Shown here piece after piece: positions 47,563 to 56,716 of a DNA stretch of 64,000 nucleotides. The position numbers were made by a program, and so were the translations under genes. Location: positions 434,001-498,000 of the forward strand of contig NZ_QUDV01000001.1 in the NCBI RefSeq assembly GCF_003477705.1. The letters are read 5' to 3'. The DNA comes from Dorea sp. AF36-15AT. Its GTDB lineage: Bacteria > Bacillota > Clostridia > Lachnospirales > Lachnospiraceae. How positions within the stretch are numbered: position 1 is the stretch's first letter; every line of letters starts with the position of its first letter. The notes beneath the pieces are model-generated. The model was not told where the DNA came from, did no database searches, and was given only the letters and a program-made list of their open reading frames with translations.

Positions 47563-48060
47563 ATGAAAGAAACATATTATTTTGCCTATGGCAGTAACAT
47601 GAATTTAGACCAGATGGCGTACCGCTGTCCGGCAGCTTCTGTTGTGGAGAATGTCAAGCTGGACGGGTATCGCCTGACGTTCTGTGGCAGGGGAAAGGGA
47701 AGCGGTGTTGCTACTATTCTGCCGGAAGAGGGAAGCCAGGTAGAAGGAGTGCTTTGGAAACTCACACCGGAGTGTGAAAAAAGCCTGGACTTTTATGAAG
47801 GATATCCCCATCTGTATGGGAAGGAGCCTGTTCTTGTTCAGGGAAAGGATGGTGTGAAACGGGAAGTCATGGCATATACCATGAATGCACCCTATAAGGA
47901 TCAGCCTGCTATCCCCTCGGATCTTTATTTTATGGGGATCGTGGAAGGCTGTCATCAAAATGGGATTTCCAGCCGCTCGGTGACCGATGCGTTAAAGCGT
48001 GTCCGGGAGGAAGTGGGCAGACAGAAACCCAGCCAAAAGAAAACAGAAGTCAGCAGATAA
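47563..48060 (+). CDS. gamma-glutamylcyclotransferase-family protein
   Basis: A 165-residue AIG2/GGCT-fold protein with FAYGSNMNLDQMAYRCP at 5-21 and the catalytic Glu79 in SLDFYEGYP. These enzymes cleave gamma-glutamyl amide bonds by cyclising to pyroglutamate. Next to the amidoligase, it could undo or edit the bond that ligase makes. GGAGG precedes the ATG. A terminator after it closes the dcm-amidoligase-GGCT run. Confidence 0.85.
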   Translation: MKETYYFAYGSNMNLDQMAYRCPAASVVENVKLDGYRLTFCGRGKGSGVATILPEEGSQVEGVLWKLTPECEKSLDFYEGYPHLYGKEPVLVQGKDGVKREVMAYTMNAPYKDQPAIPSDLYFMGIVEGCHQNGISSRSVTDALKRVREEVGRQKPSQKKTEVSR

Positions 48061-48064
48061 CAAA

Positions 48065-48095
48065 GCCGCAGGGGAAAGCCTCTGCGGTATTTTTA
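48065..48095 (+). terminator. terminator before the adhesin gene
   Basis: CCGCAGGGG-AAAG-CCTCTGCGG then TATTTTT. A strong stem that separates the GGCT run from the adhesin gene. Confidence 0.85.
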
Positions 48096-48114
48096 ACGAA
48101 AAAAGGAGAATGCA

Positions 48115-51100
48115 ATGAAGAGCAGAAATATCAAAACAAGACTTGCAGCCTTCGGGCTCGCATTGCTCATGGGCCTTAGTCCGCTTGGAAATTTGGCGGA
48201 TGTCCATGCGGCAGAACGTGAAATTTCACAGAATGCTGTGACAGAAAAAGAAAGTAAGACAGAATCGGAGCATCCGGTGTCGGAAATTTCTGAGCAGACA
48301 GTGACTGCAGAGGATATCACCAAAGATGTTTCCGACAAGGAATTTATGGCAGAGACCTGCATGGAAGGGATTCAGTATGATCCAGAAAAAGAGGATGTGA
48401 CTTTGGAACGTATCGAAGCAGAGGATGGCAGTGCGTATCATCCAGACCAGGCAGGTACTTATGTTGCAACTTACTGGGTTGTGCCAAAAGATGCGCGTGA
48501 CAGCTATTCCGTTACTCGTAAGATTATCCTGACGGATACGGAAGGACAGGCCCATGCAGAAGAAAACGGTGGGCAGAAACAGAAAGAGGATACGAAATCC
48601 GAAGAAGATTCGGAGACGCCTGTGCAGGAGATCCTGGATGTGGAAGTAACGGTATCCGGGGAAGATGCAGATGCACAGGCAGCAAGGGAACTGGAAGAAA
48701 AGATTGAGGATGGGGAAGTGATGATGTTTTCCGGTGCAGAGAATACCTTTACTGCAAGAGAAACGGTACATCTGGAAAAAGGAGAGACCATTTACTATCC
48801 AAGTTATATTGGAAATTATCTGACCTGCTGGTTTACGGTGAATGGAAAGATTGCCTATTGTCTGGAATCCCATCGTTCTTCACCGCCGAGTGGAGATTAT
48901 GTAGCACAGGTGCTTGACAGCAATAAGAACCTGCAGAAAGTGCTGTATTATGGTTATGGCGGCGCCGGGGATATTACAGGTAGTTACCTGTCCGGGAAAA
49001 GTGCGGAAGAGAAATATGTATATACCCATATCGCAGCCAGTTATGCTTACGCAGGTGAGGCAGGATTTACGGGATGCAAGTATGAGGACCTGGTAAAAGC
49101 AGGGGTGATCGCTTATATTGACCATCTGTTTGCTATGGAAGAACCGCCGAAAGGAGAGATTTCTCTTTCTAAAACATCCGTAAAAGCAGTCCGTGATGGA
49201 AATGTGCAGAAAACACCGGATATCACATTGTCCGGGGATCATCGAAATTATATTTCCGTTACCGTACCAAAAGATATCACCATTTATAACAAGACAAAGG
49301 GAACTTCCGCAGAGAATGGTGTGTTAAAAATCTATGGCGGGGATACCTTTTATCTGACTGCCCCAATGCTTCATACCGGAACCTATTCCTCCGGGGAGCT
49401 GCATGGTTCTGTGGGAGAGACTTGGAGAACACTGGTGTTATCCACAGGAAACAGCAATCAGGATATTGGAGTCTTTGAATCGGAGAAAGCCAATCCGGTA
49501 AGTTTTACCGTAGACTGGCTGGAGATGACAAGGATTGAACTTCTCAAAAAAGATGCAGATACCAAGAACTCATTGGATGGTGCAGTCTATGGCATTTATA
49601 CAGACAGCAAATGTGAGCATCTGTTGATGGAAATGCCGGCCACCGGGGAGGATGGAAAGGCAGTCAGTGATTACTTTGAGGCAGCCATTAAAACCGTATA
49701 TGTGAAGGAAATCAAGGCTCCGGACAAGTATGCACAGAGTGATGTGATCCATAAGGTGGATGTGGAAGCCGGAAAGACGGTTACGATCACTGCAACCGAT
49801 GAGAGGGTAAAAGGCGCTGTCCATATCAAAAAGATTGATAAGGAGACGCAGAACTTTCTCTCACAGGGAGACAGCTCCCTTGCAGGAGCCGTGTATGGTC
49901 TGTATGCCAGAGAGGATATTGTCCACCCGGACGGAAAGACGGGAGTTCTGTTTAAAAAAGACAGTCTCATCGCGCAGGATGTGATCAAGGAAGATGCTAC
50001 TTTAGATTTTTCTGAACTGTATCTGGGAAAAATGTATGTGAAAGAGATTACTCCGCCGGAAGGTTATACGGCAGATCCTACAGAATATAACGTGGATCTT
50101 ACCTATGAAGGTCAGGAAGTAGCAGAGGTAACTAGAGATCTGACTGTACAGGAGCAGGTGAAGAAACAGGCGTTCCAGCTCATCAAGATCAGCGAAGATG
50201 GAGACCAGACAGAAACAGAGCTTGTGGAAGGTGCAGGATTTAAAGTGTATTTAGTCAGCAGCCTGTCCAAAGTAAAGAGCGGGGAACTACAGCCATCCCA
50301 TGGAGATCAGTTTACTGCGGAAGATTTCCGTGGGTATGATTTTAGCAAAGAAGAGGTGGCAGTGACCTATGTGGATGGCAAGGCTGTCCCGGTGCCGGAA
50401 CTTCTTACCGATAAAAAGGGATATGCCCTTAGCCCGGAACTTCCGTATGGTCTTTATGTAGTAGAGGAAAGCACCGTACCGGAGAATTTGAAAGCCATTG
50501 ATCCGTTTTTGGTGAAGGTTGATGAGGACAGCAGAGAACCAATGGTATGGCGTGTGTTCGATGACCGTCCGTTTGAATTTTTATTAAAGATTGTGAAAAA
50601 GGATGCACAGACAGGAAATCCGGTTTTAAAAGCAGGCGCTTCCTATAAAATCTTTGATATGGAAAAAGAGGAATATGTAGAGCAGACCGTATTCTATCCG
50701 AAGAAAGAAACGATTAGCATTTTTAAGACCAATGAGGAAGGCTATCTGGTCACACCGGAAGAACTGAAATGTTCCACCTACCGGATTGAAGAAGTGAAAG
50801 CGCCGGAAGGATTTGTAAGACAGGGGTATGAAATGTCCTTGTATGAAGGGAAAACTGTAATTTCTCCACTAGAAGTGACCGAAAAAGGCAGTTACAAAGA
50901 AAATGCCAAAGAGGGAATCGTGATTACCGTTTCTTCTGATACTGCCCATCAGATCGATCCGGATACCGGAGCAGTCATTGTGGAAGTCGAGCAGTCAAAC
51001 GATGAGCAGGTGGGAAGCCTGACACTAACGAAAACCGGAGAACAGCCAGTAGAAGTGAAGGGAGATTCCCTGCTTGCAAAGGCAAAAAGACTGGCAGGAA

Positions 51101-52500
51101 AGATCAAAGATGCAGTAACCGGAGAGGATACTGATACCGGGGTGTTCCATGACTTTGTATATGAAGAATCCGGTGTGGAAGGGGCAACTTTTGAACTGTA
51201 CGCAAAGGATACGATTTATTCTCCAGACGGAGCAAAGGATGAACAGGGAAATCCGATCATCCGTTATGAAAAAGATGATCTGGTAGCAACCCTGGTGACA
51301 GATAAAGAAGGAAAAGCAGTAGTGAACAATCTTCCATTGGGTTCTTATTATCTGAAAGAAACGGTGGCAGGCGACCATTTCGTACTGAATCCGGAACAGA
51401 AGGAATTTACCCTGACTGCAAAGGATGATACGCAGGCTGTCGTTTATGAAGGCGTTGCCTATAAAAATGAAAGACAGAAGATTTCCATTTCTGTAGAGAA
51501 AAAAGATGCAGTCACAGAAGAAAAACTGGAAGGTGTGATTTTCGGACTGTACGCAAAAGAAGATATTCTGTCTCAGCAGGGTGAGGTTCTTGTAGAAAAA
51601 GATACGCTTTTGGAGAAGAAAGCAACGGATGAAAACGGGCAGCTTACCTTTGACAGCGACCTGTATCATGGAAAATATTATGTAAAAGAGGAAGTGAGAA
51701 AACCGGGATATCTTCCAAATGAAGAAATCTGGGAGATGGATGCCTCTTACACAGACCAGAACCTTGCAGAAATCAAGCTGACAAAAGAAGTGGAAAACCA
51801 GCCGACTGAGAGCCAATTTACGAAAACTGATGCAACAACCGGGGAAGAACTGGAAGGCGCGAAGCTTCAGATCATCGATAAAGAGGGCAACATCGTAGAA
51901 GAGTGGATCAGTACAAAAGAACCGCACGTAGTCTATGGATTGCCAGAAGGAACGTATATCCTTCACGAAGAACTGCCGCCTTATGTAGAGGGCTATGTAT
52001 CTGCAGAAGATATCGAGTTTGAAGTAAAAGAAGATGGCAGTGTGACCAAGGTGGAGATGAAGGATGATTATTCTAAAGTAGAAATTTCCAAGACGGATAT
52101 TACCACAGGCGAAGAACTGAAAGGTGCCAAGCTGCAGATCTTAAATAAAGAGGGTGAGATTCTGGAAGAGTGGGTAACGGATGGAAAGCCTCATCTGGTA
52201 GAGAAACTTCCGGTAGGGGAAGAACTGACTTTGCGCGAGATCACAGCGCCGGAAGGCTATGAGATTGCAGAAGATGTGAAATTCACATTGGAAGATACCA
52301 TGGAAATCCAGAAGGTGGAAATGAAAGATGCAAGAACACCGGAAACACCGGGTGTACCGCAGACAGGGGATGACCACTGGAAACCAATCCTGCTGTTTGT
52401 TCTTCTGGGAGCATCAGCAGCCGGACTCATGGCAACCATGATTTATAAGAAGAAACATGGAAAGACAGAAAAAGCAGATGAAACGAAAAAAGAAGAGTAG
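48115..52500 (+). CDS. LPXTG-type surface adhesin with thioester and eight CnaB-like domains
   Basis: A 1461-residue cell-wall protein. Residues 1-34 are a signal peptide (ending VHAAE). A Cys249 in KIAYCLES with the later YYGYGGAGD block suggests a thioester domain that can covalently bind host targets. About eight CnaB/SpaA-like repeats follow, marked by IKKID-, KKDADT- and SKTDITTGEELKGAKL-type strands; their lysines and glutamates favour isopeptide links. The C-terminus has VPQTG at 1414-1418, a helix and KKKHGK, a sortase signal. The next gene is a sortase. Likely aids donor-recipient or host attachment. Confidence 0.88.
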   Translation: MKSRNIKTRLAAFGLALLMGLSPLGNLADVHAAEREISQNAVTEKESKTESEHPVSEISEQTVTAEDITKDVSDKEFMAETCMEGIQYDPEKEDVTLERIEAEDGSAYHPDQAGTYVATYWVVPKDARDSYSVTRKIILTDTEGQAHAEENGGQKQKEDTKSEEDSETPVQEILDVEVTVSGEDADAQAARELEEKIEDGEVMMFSGAENTFTARETVHLEKGETIYYPSYIGNYLTCWFTVNGKIAYCLESHRSSPPSGDYVAQVLDSNKNLQKVLYYGYGGAGDITGSYLSGKSAEEKYVYTHIAASYAYAGEAGFTGCKYEDLVKAGVIAYIDHLFAMEEPPKGEISLSKTSVKAVRDGNVQKTPDITLSGDHRNYISVTVPKDITIYNKTKGTSAENGVLKIYGGDTFYLTAPMLHTGTYSSGELHGSVGETWRTLVLSTGNSNQDIGVFESEKANPVSFTVDWLEMTRIELLKKDADTKNSLDGAVYGIYTDSKCEHLLMEMPATGEDGKAVSDYFEAAIKTVYVKEIKAPDKYAQSDVIHKVDVEAGKTVTITATDERVKGAVHIKKIDKETQNFLSQGDSSLAGAVYGLYAREDIVHPDGKTGVLFKKDSLIAQDVIKEDATLDFSELYLGKMYVKEITPPEGYTADPTEYNVDLTYEGQEVAEVTRDLTVQEQVKKQAFQLIKISEDGDQTETELVEGAGFKVYLVSSLSKVKSGELQPSHGDQFTAEDFRGYDFSKEEVAVTYVDGKAVPVPELLTDKKGYALSPELPYGLYVVEESTVPENLKAIDPFLVKVDEDSREPMVWRVFDDRPFEFLLKIVKKDAQTGNPVLKAGASYKIFDMEKEEYVEQTVFYPKKETISIFKTNEEGYLVTPEELKCSTYRIEEVKAPEGFVRQGYEMSLYEGKTVISPLEVTEKGSYKENAKEGIVITVSSDTAHQIDPDTGAVIVEVEQSNDEQVGSLTLTKTGEQPVEVKGDSLLAKAKRLAGKIKDAVTGEDTDTGVFHDFVYEESGVEGATFELYAKDTIYSPDGAKDEQGNPIIRYEKDDLVATLVTDKEGKAVVNNLPLGSYYLKETVAGDHFVLNPEQKEFTLTAKDDTQAVVYEGVAYKNERQKISISVEKKDAVTEEKLEGVIFGLYAKEDILSQQGEVLVEKDTLLEKKATDENGQLTFDSDLYHGKYYVKEEVRKPGYLPNEEIWEMDASYTDQNLAEIKLTKEVENQPTESQFTKTDATTGEELEGAKLQIIDKEGNIVEEWISTKEPHVVYGLPEGTYILHEELPPYVEGYVSAEDIEFEVKEDGSVTKVEMKDDYSKVEISKTDITTGEELKGAKLQILNKEGEILEEWVTDGKPHLVEKLPVGEELTLREITAPEGYEIAEDVKFTLEDTMEIQKVEMKDARTPETPGVPQTGDDHWKPILLFVLLGASAAGLMATMIYKKKHGKTEKADETKKEE

Positions 52501-53260
52501 GCTGTGGATGTTGCAGGTGATGTTGTGTGCCATTTGCATGATGAGTGCAGCGTTGCTTTATTATGATTTTGTTATCATCCCCCGGCAGAACCGGGAACTG
52601 GTGGAGGACTTAAAATCCCACTTCCCGGAGGTATTTCCTCCGGGCGGGGGCTCTCCAACACAAAAAGAGGAACAGGCTGGAAGAGAACCGGAAGTGTCTG
52701 CCGTTGACCTCCGCTTCCTACAGAGTCAGTATCCGGATGTTCGGGGTTGGCTTACAATCCCGGAGAGTGGCATCGATTATCCGGTATTGCAGAGCAGCCC
52801 GGAAGAACCGGAGTATTATCTGCGGAGGGATTACCAGGGAAACTACGACATCAATGGAAGTTTGTTCCTCCAGGCAGACTGTATTCTGGGAGAATCGGGG
52901 AATCTGACCATCTACGGTCACAACATGAACAGCGGGGCAATGTTCGGGAATCTGGATCAGTACTCCTCCTATGAGTATTGGAAAGCACATCCCAGGGTGT
53001 TCTTTCAGACACCGGAAGGAATGGAGGAGTACCGGATAGCGGCAGTTTTGAAAGCCGATGTGTCCATGTTCGACTTTCAGAGGACATCTTTTCAGAGTCC
53101 ACAGGAATTGGAGGCTTATGTACAGCAGGCAAAAGAGGTAGCATTGTTTGAAACAGGGGTAGATGGCATAGGTTGTGAGGAAACTCTGACGCTGGTGACC
53201 TGCTCTTATGAGTGGAAGCAAGCCCGGAATATTCTTGTGGCAGTAAAAGCGGGGTCTTAA
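52478..53260 (+). CDS. srtB: class B sortase
   Basis: A 260-residue transpeptidase with an N-terminal signal anchor (LWMLQVMLCAICMMSAALLY) and a sortase B domain: GWLTIPESGIDYPVLQS, catalytic His148 in IYGHNMNSG, and Cys242 in LVTCSYEW. It overlaps the adhesin end by 23 bases (44 if the upstream ATG at 52457 is used), so it very likely anchors that protein via VPQTG. The start is uncertain between 52457 and 52478. Confidence 0.88.
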   Translation: MKRKKKSRLWMLQVMLCAICMMSAALLYYDFVIIPRQNRELVEDLKSHFPEVFPPGGGSPTQKEEQAGREPEVSAVDLRFLQSQYPDVRGWLTIPESGIDYPVLQSSPEEPEYYLRRDYQGNYDINGSLFLQADCILGESGNLTIYGHNMNSGAMFGNLDQYSSYEYWKAHPRVFFQTPEGMEEYRIAAVLKADVSMFDFQRTSFQSPQELEAYVQQAKEVALFETGVDGIGCEETLTLVTCSYEWKQARNILVAVKAGS

Positions 53261-53267
53261 AGGGGAA

Positions 53268-53682
53268 AAATGTTCAAAGACGGGAACTTTCTTCCGGTCT
53301 CTGGATATCTCCAGTACGCTTCGAAGTCAGTAGTGTCAGGAAGTGTTCAAAAGTACCCCAAAAGTGCAGAATGTGAGACAAGTTGCAGGTAAGAAGCGGC
53401 ACTACGGAACAAAAAGTGTTCGAAGTTAAGGGATGTGCAACGGATCGTGGCGGCTTGTGTAGTCTTGTAGTGTTGGGAAAGTGTTCGAAGATGGGCGCTT
53501 TTCCAGCTCTTTGGTGGCTTTTTGGAACTGAAGCTGCCGGGAAGTGTTTGAAAGCACACGAAAAGTGCAGAATGTGAGACGAGGCTGCATGAAAAAGACA
53601 GTACCATCATACACAAAAGTGTTCGAGGATGTAGGATGTGCAACGAAATGTGGCGTGATGTAGTGTCAGAAAGTGTTTAAAG
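53268..53682. repeat. degenerate 201-bp tandem repeats with seven 12-13 bp iteron-like copies
   Basis: Between the sortase and antitoxin genes (53261-53862) no gene is seen. An AAGTGTTYRAAR element recurs at 53268, 53340, 53413, 53478, 53541, 53616 and 53670. Longer blocks repeat at an offset of 201-203 bases: AAAAGTGCAGAATGTGAGAC at 53360 and 53561 (20 identical bases), GGATGTGCAACG at 53431 and 53634, and AAAAGTGTTCGA at 53412 and 53615. The tract ends with a run that includes CTATCTGGATGTATCTGCCA. It may be an iteron-style binding region, an origin, or decayed repeat RNA. Confidence 0.75.
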
Positions 53683-53810
53683 ACTGGGACTTTTGCAGCT
53701 ATCTGGATGTATCTGCCATCTATCTGGAATGTGTTTTTTAAGCGAAAATCTGAGAGTATAATGAAAATGTAAAATCGGATATAAAACTTAGAAAATGTGA
53801 GAAATAGTGC

Positions 53811-53839
53811 TTGAATTGTAACGACAAAAGCGTTACAAT
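53811..53839 (+). promoter_or_regulatory. toxin-antitoxin promoter and operator
   Basis: TTGAAT (53811-53816) and TACAAT (53834-53839), spacer 17. TTGTAACG (53816-53823) and CGTTACAA (53831-53838) form a perfect 8-bp inverted repeat over the spacer and -10, expected for RelB-type autorepression. Confidence 0.75.
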
Positions 53840-53862
53840 ATAAGAAACAAGGAGGTGTGATC

Positions 53863-54165
53863 ATGGAAAAAACAGCAACATTAAACTTAAGAGTAAACCC
53901 AACTGTCAAAGAGCGGGCAGAAAAAGTATTGTCTCAGTTAGGTGTTCCTATGTCAACAGCGATTGATATGTATTTGAATCAAATTTCTCTTACAGGTGGA
54001 ATTCCATTTTCTGTTTCTTTACCAAAAGCACCAGTATCGATTCATGCAGATGCCATGACAACAGAAGAAATCCATCAGAAATTGGAAAAAGGTTACAATG
54101 ATATAGCTGCAGGAAGAGTGCAAAATGCAGCAGAAGCGTTCGCAAAATTCAGGGAGAATCATTGA
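53863..54165 (+). CDS. RelB/DinJ-family antitoxin
   Basis: A 100-residue antitoxin. The N-terminal ribbon-helix-helix reads TATLNLRVNPTVKERAEKVL and LGVPMSTAIDMYLNQI, close to DinJ. The C-terminal half would wrap the toxin. The start has AAGGAGG. It lies one base before the toxin gene and is preceded by its own promoter and palindrome. Confidence 0.88.
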   Translation: MEKTATLNLRVNPTVKERAEKVLSQLGVPMSTAIDMYLNQISLTGGIPFSVSLPKAPVSIHADAMTTEEIHQKLEKGYNDIAAGRVQNAAEAFAKFRENH

Positions 54166-54166
54166 T

Positions 54167-54481
54167 ATGAAACACTATACGGTTGAGATTACAAATGAAG
54201 CATTGGCTGATATGGAGCAGTTATATAATCACATCGCTTATGTTCTTCAGGCACCAGAAAATGCGATGGATCAATACAACCGGATTGCAGACGCTATTTT
54301 AACATTGGATACTATGGCTGAGAGAATCCGTATTATGGAATCAGAGCCGGAACGAAGCAAAGAGATGAGAAGATTGTTGGTAGACAATTATTCGGTCTTT
54401 TTTGTAATCCAGGGAGATAAAGTGATTGTAACAGATGTATTATATAGTGCATCAGATATTGAAAGCCGATTAAAAGGTTAG
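54167..54481 (+). CDS. RelE/ParE-superfamily toxin
   Basis: A 104-residue protein with the fold signature KHYTVEITNEALADMEQLYN, MRRLLVDNYSVFFVIQGDKV and VTDVLYSASD. It may inhibit translation by mRNA cleavage or inhibit gyrase, depending on subtype; the sequence alone does not decide. The ATG at 54167 overlaps nothing and starts one base after the antitoxin stop, which favours the standard operon order. It stabilises the element by post-segregational killing. Confidence 0.82.
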   Translation: MKHYTVEITNEALADMEQLYNHIAYVLQAPENAMDQYNRIADAILTLDTMAERIRIMESEPERSKEMRRLLVDNYSVFFVIQGDKVIVTDVLYSASDIESRLKG

Positions 54482-54512
54482 ATGATAAAATCAAAAGAAA
54501 ATATGAAACGTC

Positions 54513-54557
54513 AGGCAGGATATGTTCCCGTAAAAAGGAAGGTATCCTGCCTTTTTT
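54513..54557 (+). terminator. terminator after the toxin gene
   Basis: GGCAGGATA (54513-54521) and TATCCTGCC (54543-54551) perfect 9-bp arms, then TTTTTT. It insulates the toxin-antitoxin pair from metK. Confidence 0.85.
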
Positions 54558-54579
54558 GCATGAAAGAGAGGAAATTCAT

Positions 54580-55740
54580 ATGAGAAAATTTTATACAGCA
54601 GAAGCAGTAACAGAAGGACACCCGGACAAATTGTGTGACCAGATTGCAGATGCAATCTTGGATGTGTGTCTGAAACAGGATGAACAGTCCAGAGTAGCAT
54701 GTGAGGTGCTTGCTACGAAAGGAACGATCATTGTGGCAGGGGAAATCACCAGCACCTATGAACCGGATGTGTTTGCAGTTGTGCGAAAAGTACTGTCTGA
54801 CGTGGGTTATTCCAGTGAAGGGATTGCAATGGACACTTTTGTCCATCGACAGAGTCCCGATATTGCAGGGGCAGTCGATACTTCAAAAGAACGAAGGGAA
54901 GGAGTGTCTGACAATCAGATAGACTGGTTCCAAGGGGCAGGGGATCAGGGTGTGATGATCGGATATGCCTGTGATGAAACGAAGCAGCTCATGCCTATGC
55001 CTGTGGTGCTGGCCAATCGGATTGTCCGGGAATTATCTGCCTGCAGACAAAGCTCTTATATTCAGGGGATCTTACCGGATGGGAAAGCCCAGGTGACCGT
55101 AGAATATGAAAATGGGAAGCCTGTCCGACTGGATAGTGTGGTAGTGTCCTGCCAGCATACGGAAGAAAAAGATTTGAAAAAGCTGGAAGCGGAGATCCGA
55201 AACAAGGTGTTATTGCCGGCGCTTCGTCCCCTGCCACCGGATGAGGAAACCAAGATTTATATCAATCCATCGGGGCGTTTTGTCTGTGGAGGACTGGATG
55301 CAGATACGGGGCTGACTGGAAGGAAGCTGATGGTAGACAGTTATGGAAGCATGGTTCCCCATGGCGGTGGTGCATTTTCCGGAAAGGATTGTTCAAAAGT
55401 GGATCGTTCAGCAGCCTATATGGCTAGATATATCGCCAAGAATATCGTAGCTGCGGGGCTTGCCAGCAAGTGTCAAGTGTCTTTGGCTTATGCAATCGGA
55501 GTGGCACAGCCAGTTATGGTGCAGGTGGACACGTTTGGTACGGGAAACGTGTGTGCGGATGACTGTCTGGAGCTGGCAATCCCGCTGGTGTTTGGGCTGA
55601 CTCCGAAGCAGATCGTGGATACCCTGCGCCTTACCCGTCCTATTTTCCGACAGACTGCAGCCTTCGGGCATTTCGGAAGAAAAGAGTTTCCGTGGGAGCG
55701 CACCGATAAGGTCGAGGCTCTTCGCAATGCAGTGATCTGA
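54580..55740 (+). CDS. metK: S-adenosylmethionine synthetase on the ICE
   Basis: A 386-residue enzyme making SAM from methionine and ATP. Motifs are EGHPDKLCDQIADAILD (near 10-26), GAGDQGVMIGYA, the metal/phosphate loop GGGAFSGKD, and DTFGTG. Nothing is missing. Mobile-element copies are distinct from the host's own enzyme, and here it lies among DNA methyltransferases that consume SAM. The ATG at 54580 has GAGAGG seven bases upstream. The stop overlaps the next gene by one base. Confidence 0.92.
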   Translation: MRKFYTAEAVTEGHPDKLCDQIADAILDVCLKQDEQSRVACEVLATKGTIIVAGEITSTYEPDVFAVVRKVLSDVGYSSEGIAMDTFVHRQSPDIAGAVDTSKERREGVSDNQIDWFQGAGDQGVMIGYACDETKQLMPMPVVLANRIVRELSACRQSSYIQGILPDGKAQVTVEYENGKPVRLDSVVVSCQHTEEKDLKKLEAEIRNKVLLPALRPLPPDEETKIYINPSGRFVCGGLDADTGLTGRKLMVDSYGSMVPHGGGAFSGKDCSKVDRSAAYMARYIAKNIVAAGLASKCQVSLAYAIGVAQPVMVQVDTFGTGNVCADDCLELAIPLVFGLTPKQIVDTLRLTRPIFRQTAAFGHFGRKEFPWERTDKVEALRNAVI

Positions 55741-56711
55741 TGGCTTGGGTTACTGAAGAAGAATATCAGGCAGCCAAGCAGGTGAGAGCCTACGAGTATC
55801 TGCAGACATACCAGCCGGGGAGATTGAAAAAAACACGGACAAGAAATGAATGGCAGCTTCAGGACCATGACAGTTTCAAAATCAATGAGATTACCAGCAA
55901 ATGGCATTGGAAGTCCAGGGGTATTGGTGGAATGTCGGCTCTCCGGTTTTTGATGCAGGTAGATGGCATGGGATATACGGAAGCAGTAAAAATCTTGTGT
56001 GAGCAGACGCCTGTGTATGTTTCCAGAGCAGAACCAGCCCCCAGGAAGAAGCCCTTTTCCCTGCCTTTCCCCAACGACAGTTTTTACCGGGTACGGAGAT
56101 ATTTGAACCAAAGGGGAATCCGGGATGAGGTACTGGATTATTGTGTGCAGCTGGGAATCCTGTATGAGAGCGCCCCCTACCATAACGCTGTTTTTGTTGG
56201 CATGGATGAACAGGGAGAAGCAAAGTATGCGTTTCTGCGTGGGATTTATGACAGCCGGGGAAAGAGCTTTCGAATGGAACAGGAAGGAAGCAACAAACAG
56301 TATAGCTTTTGTGTTCCGCCTTTGGGGAAAAGCCATCGGGTAGCGGTGTATGAAGCCTGTATTGATGCCCTTGCCCATATGACGCTGGAAGATGGACGAA
56401 CCGATAAGTATCGCCTGTCTCTGGGTGGAATCGCAGCGCCGAAAGAAGGCGCGGAACGAGCAACAAAAAAGATGAAGCGCCCGGATGCATTGGAATATTT
56501 TCTGAAAGAGCATCCGGAGGTAACAGAAATTGAGCTCTGCACCGATAACGATTTTGCCGGGCGATGGGCATGTGCGCAGTTAAAAGAGCAGTATGAGGAA
56601 AAATATACCGTAGTTTGTAACTTACCACAGATGGAAGGTGCAGACTATGGAGACCTGGCAAAACAGGCGGTGGAAAAACAGAAGAAACAGCAAAAGGAAA
56701 GAGGCAGGTGA
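55740..56711 (+). CDS. DUF3991/toprim-domain protein
   Basis: A 323-residue protein common in Tn1549-type ICEs. Residues 1-85 match DUF3991 (WKSRGIGGMSALRFLMQVDG) and 210-315 are toprim-like with VAVYEACIDALAHMTL and ELCTDNDFAGRWA (acidic metal site DND). It resembles a primase- or topoisomerase-like domain without a zinc finger or helicase, so it may prime or process transferred DNA. It overlaps metK by one base. Confidence 0.82.
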   Translation: MAWVTEEEYQAAKQVRAYEYLQTYQPGRLKKTRTRNEWQLQDHDSFKINEITSKWHWKSRGIGGMSALRFLMQVDGMGYTEAVKILCEQTPVYVSRAEPAPRKKPFSLPFPNDSFYRVRRYLNQRGIRDEVLDYCVQLGILYESAPYHNAVFVGMDEQGEAKYAFLRGIYDSRGKSFRMEQEGSNKQYSFCVPPLGKSHRVAVYEACIDALAHMTLEDGRTDKYRLSLGGIAAPKEGAERATKKMKRPDALEYFLKEHPEVTEIELCTDNDFAGRWACAQLKEQYEEKYTVVCNLPQMEGADYGDLAKQAVEKQKKQQKERGR

Positions 56712-56716
56712 GGCAA

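Noticed and set aside
51025..51966. Open frame of 313 codons on the minus strand inside the adhesin gene
   Set aside because: Antisense to repeat domains with strong coding evidence on the plus strand.
53347..53643. Open frames on both strands within the 53 kb repeats
   Set aside because: They are short, differ between repeat copies and have no ribosome binding site; the tract is better described as repeats.
55488..56513. Open frame of 341 codons on the minus strand opposite metK and toprim genes
   Set aside because: Lies antisense to two well-supported coding genes and has no recognisable motif or ribosome binding site.
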